NCBI GenBank assembly: GCA_002469765.1
Contig: DKNS01000183.1
Span: forward strand, 1 to 5,133
Source: Flavobacteriales bacterium UBA7382
Lineage (GTDB): Bacteria; Bacteroidota; Bacteroidia; Flavobacteriales_D; Sanyastnellaceae
Length of the DNA stretch: 5,133 nt
Direction of reading: 5' to 3'
Numbering within the stretch: position 1 is the stretch's first letter; each line of letters opens with the position of its first letter. Shown piece by piece: positions 1 through 5,133 of this stretch. Below the pieces are notes generated by a model. It worked only from the letters and a program-made list of their open reading frames with translations. It did not search any database and was not told the DNA's origin. The position numbers were made by a program, and so were the translations under genes.

Positions 1-692
1 TGTTGGAGCGTGAAGGAGCGTGGCGTGAGATGGCCCAGCAAGTGGCCCACGAGATCAAAAACCCACTGACGCCCATGCGGCTTGGCGCGCAGCATTTGGA
101 ACGGGCCTGGGCCGACGAAGCGGACGATTTCGAAGACAGACTGAAGCGTTACACCAACACCACAATCCAGCAGATTGACACCTTAAGCCACATCGCAGAA
201 GGCTTTGCCCTGTTGGCCACGGACGGGGCGGTGGAGCCGCAGCAGGTGGAATTGGGGGAGTTTCTGGAGGACGTCACGGGCTTGCACGCAGAACGCAACG
301 TGAAGTTGGTTCATCAGGACGGAATTCAGGTTTGGGTATGGGCGGACAAAACTCGCCTGGTTAGGGCGTTCAACAATTTGATCAGGAATGCGTTGGAATC
401 GAAGTCGGACGGAGATGTGGAGGTGATCGTGACGTTGCGTGTCCAAGGAGATCGTGCATCCGTGACCGTGGCAGACAACGGCGACGGCATCGACCCCGAA
501 CGCATGACCCGCATTTTCGAGCCCAAATTCACCACCAAAACCCATGGCCTTGGGCTCGGGTTGGCCATGGTGCGCGCCATCGTGCAAGGCGCAAAAGGCA
601 AGGTGGCCGTGCAATCAAAGGAGGGCGAAGGAACTGAATTTGAGGTGAGGCTGCCCCGTGTCACACCAGGGGGTGCAACACAGGCCGGCTGA
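1..692 (+). CDS. Sensor histidine kinase, NtrY-like, C-terminal catalytic part (5' truncated by window edge)
   Basis: The visible 230 or so residues form the dimerisation and ATP-binding core of a two-component sensor kinase, which autophosphorylates on His and passes the phosphate to a response regulator. Numbering from the codon at 3-5, the H-box is VAHEIKNPLTPMRL with the phospho-acceptor His at 16. The N-box NNLIRNALE is at about 124-132, the G1 box DNGDGI at 158-163, the F-box FEPKFTT at 172-178 and the G2 box GLGLGLA at 182-188. All key catalytic residues are present, so the kinase core looks intact. The frame is open to the left edge and no sensor, membrane or HAMP region is seen, so the start lies outside; the TTG at 3-5 is internal. 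The HEIKNPLTPM form of the H-box is typical of NtrY-like kinases. The last ten or so residues follow the usual kinase end (VRLPR) and overlap the 3' end of the convergent cyclase gene. The signal and partner regulator cannot be told from here. Confidence 0.93.
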   Translation, partial: LEREGAWREMAQQVAHEIKNPLTPMRLGAQHLERAWADEADDFEDRLKRYTNTTIQQIDTLSHIAEGFALLATDGAVEPQQVELGEFLEDVTGLHAERNVKLVHQDGIQVWVWADKTRLVRAFNNLIRNALESKSDGDVEVIVTLRVQGDRASVTVADNGDGIDPERMTRIFEPKFTTKTHGLGLGLAMVRAIVQGAKGKVAVQSKEGEGTEFEVRLPRVTPGGATQAG

Positions 693-1413
693 TCGCAGCA
701 TCGTTGTCCATGGGCGCCACCTGCAGATTGAGGAGGTACAACCCGTCTTGCACTTCGTCGGGCACGTGGATGAATTCGGTGATGGTGCAGCCATGCCTTG
801 GCTTGTCAGGCACCCTCCAAAATGCGTGGTGGGCCTCTAAGAGGCCGCCGTCGACCTCCCTGTCCACAGAAGGGAGATCCACCAGCAAATGCTTCACTCC
901 GGATTGAACCAGCCGGTCTATGAATGCGACCGTGAAGTAGGGAGGGTTGGTGTTGGACCAAGCGCGTGTGCGCTTGTCGTTTCCGTTGGGCGTGGTCCGA
1001 ATGGCCACCGCTTCGCCCAACGGCGAGCTCACATTGTCAAGCAAGTCCGCATCGAGAACGTGGTCGTCCCCCAATTCCTGTGGCGTCAAGGTCATTACGG
1101 CGCAGGGCATCAGCGACGGCAGGTTGCGGAAGCATGCGTCCACGCTGTGGATGTCTTTGGTGATGTGTCCGAGACATTCCGTATGCGTTCCATGTCCGTG
1201 GGGGTTGAAGGTGATGTCCCTGAAGTTCACCGAACCGCCTTCGGCGACGGCGCCCACAAACCCTTCTCCACGAACGGGGACCATTGTGGGATCGTTGACA
1301 TACCAAGCCGACGGGTTGGCCTTGCCGTTGCCCGCAAGCACCAAGCTGAGGTCGATCGCTTGGGAGAGGTCTGCTTGGTGGACCTCGCCGTTCCACGTGA
1401 ACTGACAAATCAT
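661..1413 (-). CDS. Cyclase family protein (kynurenine formamidase-like metal hydrolase)
   Basis: This 250-residue protein belongs to the cyclase family (Pfam Cyclase, the KynB fold), metal-dependent hydrolases that include arylformamidase. The metal-binding signature is HGHGTHTECLGH at residues 72-83, giving His72, His74, His77, Glu79 and His83. Typical KynB enzymes have HGTHxDxPxH, so Glu replaces the usual Asp and the Pro is absent. A later conserved stretch, HLLVDLPSVDRE, followed by EAHHAFW, also fits the family. The ATG at 1411-1413 is chosen because the family N-terminus (a short beta strand, then IDLSLVL) begins there. The longer reading from 1467 would translate the upstream gene's terminator. 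Upstream of the ATG is GGGG three bases away, a weak ribosome site. The C-terminus (SRPVLHPLV) resembles the normal family end, so the 32-bp overlap with the kinase gene is likely real. No tryptophan-pathway gene is nearby, so a kynurenine role is not supported and the substrate is unknown. Cytoplasmic; no signal peptide. Confidence 0.9.
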   Translation of the reverse strand: MICQFTWNGEVHQADLSQAIDLSLVLAGNGKANPSAWYVNDPTMVPVRGEGFVGAVAEGGSVNFRDITFNPHGHGTHTECLGHITKDIHSVDACFRNLPSLMPCAVMTLTPQELGDDHVLDADLLDNVSSPLGEAVAIRTTPNGNDKRTRAWSNTNPPYFTVAFIDRLVQSGVKHLLVDLPSVDREVDGGLLEAHHAFWRVPDKPRHGCTITEFIHVPDEVQDGLYLLNLQVAPMDNDAAISRPVLHPLV

Positions 1414-1420
1414 GTTCCCC

Positions 1421-1456
1421 AAGAAACGAAGAAAGGCGCCCCGAGGGGCGCCTTTC
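1421..1456 (-). terminator. Rho-independent terminator of the outer-membrane protein gene
   Basis: A perfect 12-bp GC-rich inverted repeat (arms 1431-1442 and 1445-1456, GAAAGGCGCCCC and its complement, loop TC, probably a four-base loop after opening one pair) lies 23 bp beyond the stop codon at 1480. Read on the minus strand, it is followed by the T-rich stretch TTCGTTTCTT (1430 down to 1421). On the plus strand the hairpin is followed by CAGCAAAG with no T-run, so it should act only on minus-strand transcripts. It ends seven bases before the ATG of the cyclase gene, an unusually tight arrangement. Confidence 0.9.
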
Positions 1457-1479
1457 AGCAAAGTCAATGTCGCGAAGCC

Positions 1480-2457
1480 TTACTCGAACAAGAAGCCGAT
1501 CCGGAGTTGTCCGGTGCTGTAAGTGCCGAGGAAGTTGGTGCCGTTGTAGTATGCGTTGCGCGCAAAGTCGTTCGTGGTGTCGAAGTTCTCAGGAGACTGT
1601 TCGTCCCAAGTGTGCCACAAGTCATCCACTGCAGTCACCACACCAGCGTTCTCAAGCGAAGTCCATGGCTCGCCGTTGATGACGTAGTTGACTTCCTGGT
1701 TGGTGCTCCATTGGTAACCGCTTTCGGTGGCGGTGTTCTGCACGAACTGCGACGTGTTCTCGTCGCCTTGACCGGCGTCGAAGTACATGTTGAAGGCGTC
1801 GTTGTTGGACGTGCTGATGGTGGAGCTGATGCCTGAAGTCTGTGAGAAACGGAGACCCGCTTCAAAGCCGACGTAAATCGCGTCGTTGAAGTAATAGTCT
1901 GCGCCGAACAAGAGATCTACATTGATGGTGGAGGCGGTGACGATGTTGGAGTAGTTCCACACATCCCACTGGGCGGGGTCTGGCTCGTCTTCCCAAAACG
2001 CCTGATCCACAGTTTGGCCGTTGATGTTGACTGCGCTGAAGTGGTCACGCTGCAAAGTCAAAGACGACCTGCCATAGCTCGCTCCGAGAGCGACGTAGGG
2101 GGACAGGTTGTCGGTGCCCTTGAAGTGCATTTCGTAGCCCAATCCCAACTCAAAGGAAGAGTTGATGTTGGCGAGGTACAAGTCTGGGTGGGTCTCGTTG
2201 GCTGCGCCAGTCTGGCCCAGGGAGTTTTCAGGCACCACCAAGTACTTGTTGTTGGTGTTGTTCAACCCCAAGGTCACGCGCAAAGCGCGGTCGTCGTCCA
2301 TGAAGTTTCTGTACTTCAACGTAGACGAGTTGATGGGGTTGCCACCGAAGGGGGCAAACGCCACTTCAATGTTGTGTTCTCCGCCGAGCTGCTTTTGCGC
2401 TTGGGCAGAGGTGAAGGCCGAAGAAACAAGGGCCAAGGTGAACATCAGTTTTTTCAT
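1480..2457 (-). CDS. Secreted outer-membrane beta-barrel protein, function unknown
   Basis: The 325-residue product starts with a clear signal peptide: MKK, a hydrophobic core (MFTLALVSSAF) and a signal peptidase I site after AQA at about residue 20-21. This fixes the ATG at 2455-2457. The mature part has alternating polar and hydrophobic residues with many Gly, aromatic and Asn/Ser-rich loop segments. Examples are the strand-like stretches ALRVTLGLNN, SFELGLGYEMHF and NLSPYVALGASYG, followed by a later segment IYVGFEAGLRFSQT. This is the look of an 8- to 12-strand outer-membrane barrel of the broad OmpW/OmpA-barrel type in Bacteroidota. It ends with LRIGFLFE, a barrel-closing strand with Phe as the penultimate residue and Glu last, rather than the usual terminal aromatic. 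The stretch at about 215-305 is rich in Asn, Thr, Trp and acidic residues and is probably long surface loops. It lies 107 bp downstream of glmS on the same strand and ends at its own terminator. No ligand or transport role can be assigned. Confidence 0.85.
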   Translation of the reverse strand: MKKLMFTLALVSSAFTSAQAQKQLGGEHNIEVAFAPFGGNPINSSTLKYRNFMDDDRALRVTLGLNNTNNKYLVVPENSLGQTGAANETHPDLYLANINSSFELGLGYEMHFKGTDNLSPYVALGASYGRSSLTLQRDHFSAVNINGQTVDQAFWEDEPDPAQWDVWNYSNIVTASTINVDLLFGADYYFNDAIYVGFEAGLRFSQTSGISSTISTSNNDAFNMYFDAGQGDENTSQFVQNTATESGYQWSTNQEVNYVINGEPWTSLENAGVVTAVDDLWHTWDEQSPENFDTTNDFARNAYYNGTNFLGTYSTGQLRIGFLFE

Positions 2458-2564
2458 GACTGAGAATTAGGTTTCAATTGAATCAGTGGTGCAAGAAAGC
2501 ACACAACGGAGCTCGCAGCAAGGCTTCGGCTTGTCAACATCCACAAATCGGGTTGTTGATAACC
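2458..2564. other. Intergenic gap between glmS and the outer-membrane protein gene
   Basis: These 107 bases have no credible coding frame. They hold the 5' leader of the barrel gene and the region just downstream of the glmS stop. I looked for the Bacteroidota promoter pattern (TTG near -33 and TAnnTTTG near -7) on the minus strand and found no good match. There is also no GC-rich hairpin plus T-run after glmS, so read-through from glmS into the barrel gene is possible. A 10-base palindrome, TTCAATTGAA, sits at 2473-2482, sixteen bases upstream of the barrel ATG. No Shine-Dalgarno sequence precedes that ATG. Confidence 0.6.
2531..2562. repeat. Imperfect inverted repeat with DnaA-box-like 9-mers downstream of glmS
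   Basis: TTGTCAACA (2531-2539) is followed after 14 bases by TGTTGATAA (2554-2562), whose complement TTATCAACA matches it at eight of nine positions. TTATCAACA differs at one base from the DnaA box TTATCCACA. A third, overlapping 9-mer, ACATCCACA (2537-2545), differs at two. In the glmS transcript the arms could form a weak AT-rich hairpin with a 14-base loop and no T-run, so it is a poor terminator. Its function is unknown; chance is possible. Confidence 0.4.
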
Positions 2565-4412
2565 TCACTCTACCGTGACGCTTTTCGCCAAGTTCCGCGG
2601 TTGGTCCACATTGCACCCCCTCAACAACGCGATGTGGTAGCTCAAAAGTTGCATGGGGATCGCGGTCAACAACGGTGCGAGCGCTTCGTGCGCCCTTGGA
2701 ACCTCGACAGTGTGGTCCGCAAGGGACTTGACTTGGGTGTCTCCCTCCGTGACAATGGCCAGGATTTGGCCTCCGCGGGCCTTCACTTCCTGGATGTTGC
2801 TCACCACCTTTTCGTACACGTCGTCTTGGGTGGCGATGAAAATGACGGGCATGTCCTCGTCGATAAGCGCAATGGGTCCGTGCTTCATCTCAGCTGCGGG
2901 GTAGCCTTCGGCATGGATGTAGCTGATTTCCTTAAGCTTAAGCGCGCCTTCCAAAGCGACAGGAAATTGATACCCTCGACCGAGGTACAGGGCGTTTTCT
3001 GCCCCGGCGAACAACTTGGCAATTTCTCCAATGGCGGGAGCGGACTCGAGACACTGTTCCACCAAACCGGGGATGTTGTCCAACCCCGACACCAAACGCA
3101 TGAACACGCCGTCGTCCACCCGGCCCAATCGGCGACCTACGTGAAGCGCCATGGCTGTCAAGACGGCGACTTGTGCAGTGAAGGCCTTGGTGCTGGCCAC
3201 CCCAATCTCTGGACCAGCGTGTGTGTAGGCTCCCGCGTCGGTCTCCCGCGCGATGCTGGACCCCACCACGTTGCACACCCCAAAGATGTGGGCACCCGCA
3301 TCTTTGGCAGAGCGGATGGCGGCCAGGGTGTCTGCCGTTTCTCCGCTTTGGGAAATGGCCAACACGACGTCGGTGTCGCGGATGATGGGGTTCCGATAGC
3401 GAAATTCAGAGGCGTATTCCACTTCCACAGGGATGCGGGCCAGACTTTCGAAGAGGTATTCAGCCACCAACCCTGCGTGCCAGCTGGTTCCGCAACCCAA
3501 GATGAGGATGCGCTGAGCCTTTTCCCACTCACCCCAGTTTTCGTCAATGCCGGACATGGTGGTCGTGCCCCGCTGGAGGTTGACCCGCCCTCGGATGGAG
3601 TCGCGGATGGAACGCGGCTGCTCGTAAATCTCCTTCAGCATGAAGTGCTCGTATCCGCCTTTTTCGAGGGAGGCGATCTCCAATTCAATGGCTTGGATTT
3701 CCGGGGTGACATCTGCGTCCCCGATGGTTCGGATGGACAATTTTCCATCGCGTGTCATCGTCGCAACTTCTTCATCCTCCAAGTAAACCACGTTCTTGGT
3801 GTGCGCCACGATGGGCGTGGCGTCGGACCCCACAAAAAAGTCGTTTTTGCCACCCACCCCAATCACGAGGGGGCTGGCCTTCCGCGCGGCAACCAGGCGG
3901 TCTGGTTGGGACTGGTCCAACACCACAATGGCGTAGGCCCCCACCACTTCTTTCAAGGCGATACGCAAAGCCTCTGGGAGGTCTAGCCCCGTGGAGGTCA
4001 TGACCTCCTCGATGAAATGCGCCAACACTTCAGTGTCGGTGTCGCTGACAAGGGTGTGCCCCCTGTCGGAGAGCAGGTCTTTCAGCGATTCGTAGTTCTC
4101 GATGATGCCGTTGTGGATGACTGCGATCCGGCCTTTGCTTCCTGCATGCGGGTGAGCGTTGCGGTCGCTTGGGGGTCCATGGGTGGCCCAGCGGGTGTGT
4201 CCAATTCCGACGGTGCCTTTGGGAATGTCCTCAGCCACATGGGCTTCCAGGTTCGCCACTTTGCCCTCTTTCTTTTCCACCCGGAGCTTTCCCCCTTCTT
4301 CGAGGGTGGCGATGCCTGCGCTGTCGTACCCTCGGTATTCAAGACGGGTCAACCCGTCAATTAAAATGGGGTACGCTTGTTTCGGTCCCAAGTAACCTAC
4401 GATTCCGCACAT
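2565..4412 (-). CDS. glmS: Glutamine--fructose-6-phosphate aminotransferase (glucosamine-6-phosphate synthase)
   Basis: GlmS converts fructose-6-phosphate and glutamine to glucosamine-6-phosphate and glutamate, the first step to UDP-N-acetylglucosamine for peptidoglycan and lipopolysaccharide. The 615-residue protein is full length (E. coli is 609). The N-terminal glutaminase domain (about 2-220) starts MCGIVGYLG, with Cys2 becoming the nucleophile after Met removal, and has LEYRGYDSAG at 24-33, TRWATHG at 73-79 and HNGIIENY at 100-107. The two sugar-isomerase (SIS) domains follow, with GTSWHAG at 308-314, SQSGETADT at 354-362, GVASTKAFTAQ at 404-414, LKEISYIHAEGYPAAEMKHG at 493-512 and the C-terminal DQPRNLAKSVTVE. 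His511 and Lys610 correspond to the catalytic-site His and Lys of E. coli GlmS. The ATG must be this one because Cys must follow it directly. It starts seven bases after the stop of the upstream DUF4270 gene, with no good ribosome site, which suggests translational coupling. That spacing leaves no room for a glmS ribozyme leader. Cytoplasmic. Confidence 0.99.
   Translation of the reverse strand: MCGIVGYLGPKQAYPILIDGLTRLEYRGYDSAGIATLEEGGKLRVEKKEGKVANLEAHVAEDIPKGTVGIGHTRWATHGPPSDRNAHPHAGSKGRIAVIHNGIIENYESLKDLLSDRGHTLVSDTDTEVLAHFIEEVMTSTGLDLPEALRIALKEVVGAYAIVVLDQSQPDRLVAARKASPLVIGVGGKNDFFVGSDATPIVAHTKNVVYLEDEEVATMTRDGKLSIRTIGDADVTPEIQAIELEIASLEKGGYEHFMLKEIYEQPRSIRDSIRGRVNLQRGTTTMSGIDENWGEWEKAQRILILGCGTSWHAGLVAEYLFESLARIPVEVEYASEFRYRNPIIRDTDVVLAISQSGETADTLAAIRSAKDAGAHIFGVCNVVGSSIARETDAGAYTHAGPEIGVASTKAFTAQVAVLTAMALHVGRRLGRVDDGVFMRLVSGLDNIPGLVEQCLESAPAIGEIAKLFAGAENALYLGRGYQFPVALEGALKLKEISYIHAEGYPAAEMKHGPIALIDEDMPVIFIATQDDVYEKVVSNIQEVKARGGQILAIVTEGDTQVKSLADHTVEVPRAHEALAPLLTAIPMQLLSYHIALLRGCNVDQPRNLAKSVTVE
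2568..2606 (-). other. attTn7-type target segment at the glmS 3' end, apparently unoccupied
   Basis: The last 13 codons of glmS encode DQPRNLAKSVTVE, identical in protein sequence to the E. coli segment that Tn7's TnsD protein binds. Tn7 relatives using this route insert about 25 bp past the stop, here near 2540. No transposase gene, Tn7-type end pair or target duplication is seen there, and the next gene follows within 107 bp, so the site looks empty. This is a potential site inferred from conservation only. Confidence 0.4.
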
Positions 4413-4419
4413 GGTGAGT

Positions 4420-5133
4420 TCAAGTTCCTAAGGTGATGGTCAGTCTTGCAGGCGTGTCGTGCTCAGGACCGTGGAGCACCACGCCGGTCACAGAAATGCC
4501 TGCTTTGTTGGATACAAGATACAGGTTTCGGCCGACCAGTTGGCCTTGCATGAATTGGTGCACTGTGCTGGTCATGTTGAATACGTAAGCGTTCTGGGTG
4601 GCATCGTATTCCCCGCCAATGGGGATGGGTGCGTTTTGGTCAGGTGTGGAGCCAAATGTTCCGTCCTCCCGTTCTAAAAACACAAACAATTGATCTTGGG
4701 GGTTGCCCGGCTTGATTCCCCACTCGGATTCGACCGGAACAGTAAGCTCGGCCTTGAGGACTGTGGGGGGGTGGCCACTGCTGTCAACCAAGGAGGTGAG
4801 GTGGGGGAACGTGACCCGGGTTTTGCAACCCGATGCAGCCAACACGTACGACCTCATCGCGCCGTCCAGCGCGGTGACATCAGGGTTTTCGAATTCCGCC
4901 AAACCCTGGGTGAAGTGGTGGTTGAAGACGTTGACACGCGCACTGAGCGAGCTTATGAGGAAGTCGTAGAACGTGGTGTCGCTGTCGTTGTGGTAATGCA
5001 GACGCATCACGCTCAAGCCGCTGTTGATGTCCAGTGCGGCGATGCCATGCCCATTTCCGGCGTGTTGGATGGCCACGCCTGGAAGGGCGTCAAACCACGA
5101 GGCGTTGTTGTCGAAAGATGCTGAATCGAGGTC
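4420..5133 (-). CDS. DUF4270 family protein, C-terminal part (5' end off the window)
   Basis: The last 237 residues of a DUF4270 protein are visible. The frame is open to the right edge: 19 in-frame codons (beginning DLDSASFDNN, then ALPG) precede the GTG at 5074-5076, which therefore looks internal and not a start. Features I recognise from the family are the Gly-rich GNGHGIAALDINSG near 26-39, GCKTRVTFPHL at 102-112, LKAELTVPVES at 126-136, and a closing VTGVVLHGPEHDTPARLTI, which resembles the usual '..vvLnGp....rpkLkItY' ending. The pattern is mostly beta strands. Family members in Bacteroidota usually carry a lipoprotein-type signal peptide, which would lie outside this window. The molecular function is unknown. 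The gene ends seven bases before the glmS start on the same strand, so the two are probably cotranscribed, and a link to cell-envelope building is a reasonable guess without direct support. The family call rests on recalled motifs, not a search. Confidence 0.82.
   Translation of the reverse strand, partial: DLDSASFDNNASWFDALPGVAIQHAGNGHGIAALDINSGLSVMRLHYHNDSDTTFYDFLISSLSARVNVFNHHFTQGLAEFENPDVTALDGAMRSYVLAASGCKTRVTFPHLTSLVDSSGHPPTVLKAELTVPVESEWGIKPGNPQDQLFVFLEREDGTFGSTPDQNAPIPIGGEYDATQNAYVFNMTSTVHQFMQGQLVGRNLYLVSNKAGISVTGVVLHGPEHDTPARLTITLGT

Noticed and set aside
183..664. Minus-strand open frames opposite the histidine kinase
   Set aside because: The kinase frame contains the H, N, G1, F and G2 boxes in order; the opposite-strand frames have no recognisable motif.
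664..675. CACC-AGGG-GGTG mini-hairpin as a terminator between kinase and cyclase
   Set aside because: The stem is only four base pairs and has no T-run on either side, so it should not terminate transcription.
889..1836. A 315-codon open frame on the plus strand spanning the cyclase and barrel genes
   Set aside because: It runs antisense through two supported genes and straight through the terminator palindrome, and shows no family motif.
2458..2564. A Bacteroidota-type promoter for the barrel gene
   Set aside because: No TAnnTTTG element with fewer than two mismatches and a suitably spaced TTG was found on the minus strand, so I did not call one.
2478..3986. A 502-codon open frame on the plus strand, opposite glmS
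   Set aside because: It lies antisense to the unmistakable glmS gene, has no recognisable domain and has a composition (many His, Val, Gly, Gln) expected from reading biased codons on the opposite strand.
4413..4440. A glmS ribozyme or other leader riboswitch
   Set aside because: Only seven noncoding bases precede glmS, and the upstream sequence is coding; the glmS ribozyme is known from Gram-positive lineages.
5074..5076. GTG as the start codon of the DUF4270 gene
   Set aside because: The frame stays open for 19 more codons to the edge, with family-like residues (FDNN, ALPG), and a start here would lack any signal peptide.
4690..5124. A 144-codon plus-strand frame opposite DUF4270
   Set aside because: It is a shadow of the DUF4270 frame, which is open to the window edge and matches family motifs at both ends.

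Overview
The window looks like chromosomal housekeeping DNA from a member of the Bacteroidota, probably a high-GC lineage near the Flavobacteriales. The evidence is a DUF4270 family gene directly upstream of glmS, a cyclase family protein of the type common in this phylum, a NtrY-like histidine kinase with a Bacteroidota-style H-box, and start codons without clear Shine-Dalgarno sequences. The taxonomic call is inference from protein character only; there is no rRNA gene to test it.

Layout, left to right. Positions 1-692 (+ strand) hold the C-terminal half of a sensor histidine kinase whose start is off the left edge. It runs tail to tail into a cyclase family hydrolase (661-1413, - strand), and the two coding regions overlap by 32 bp. 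A strong intrinsic terminator (1421-1456, - strand) fills most of the gap between the cyclase and the next gene, a secreted outer-membrane beta-barrel protein (1480-2457, - strand). A 107-bp noncoding gap with a short imperfect inverted repeat separates this from glmS (2565-4412, - strand), the complete glucosamine-6-phosphate synthase. Seven bases upstream of glmS ends a DUF4270 protein (4420-5133, - strand) whose N-terminus is off the right edge.

How the genes relate. DUF4270 and glmS are almost certainly one transcription unit. GlmS makes glucosamine-6-phosphate for peptidoglycan and lipopolysaccharide precursors, and DUF4270 proteins are predicted envelope proteins, so an envelope link is plausible but unproven. 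The barrel protein may be read from the same transcript or from its own promoter, and its unit ends at the terminator. The cyclase lies just beyond that terminator and would need read-through or a start inside the terminator region. No mobile element, CRISPR array, RNA gene or defence system is visible, and coding density is about 96%. I did not find a new multi-gene system. The least understood items are the DUF4270-glmS coupling, the cyclase of unknown substrate with its unusual leader, and the inverted repeat downstream of glmS.
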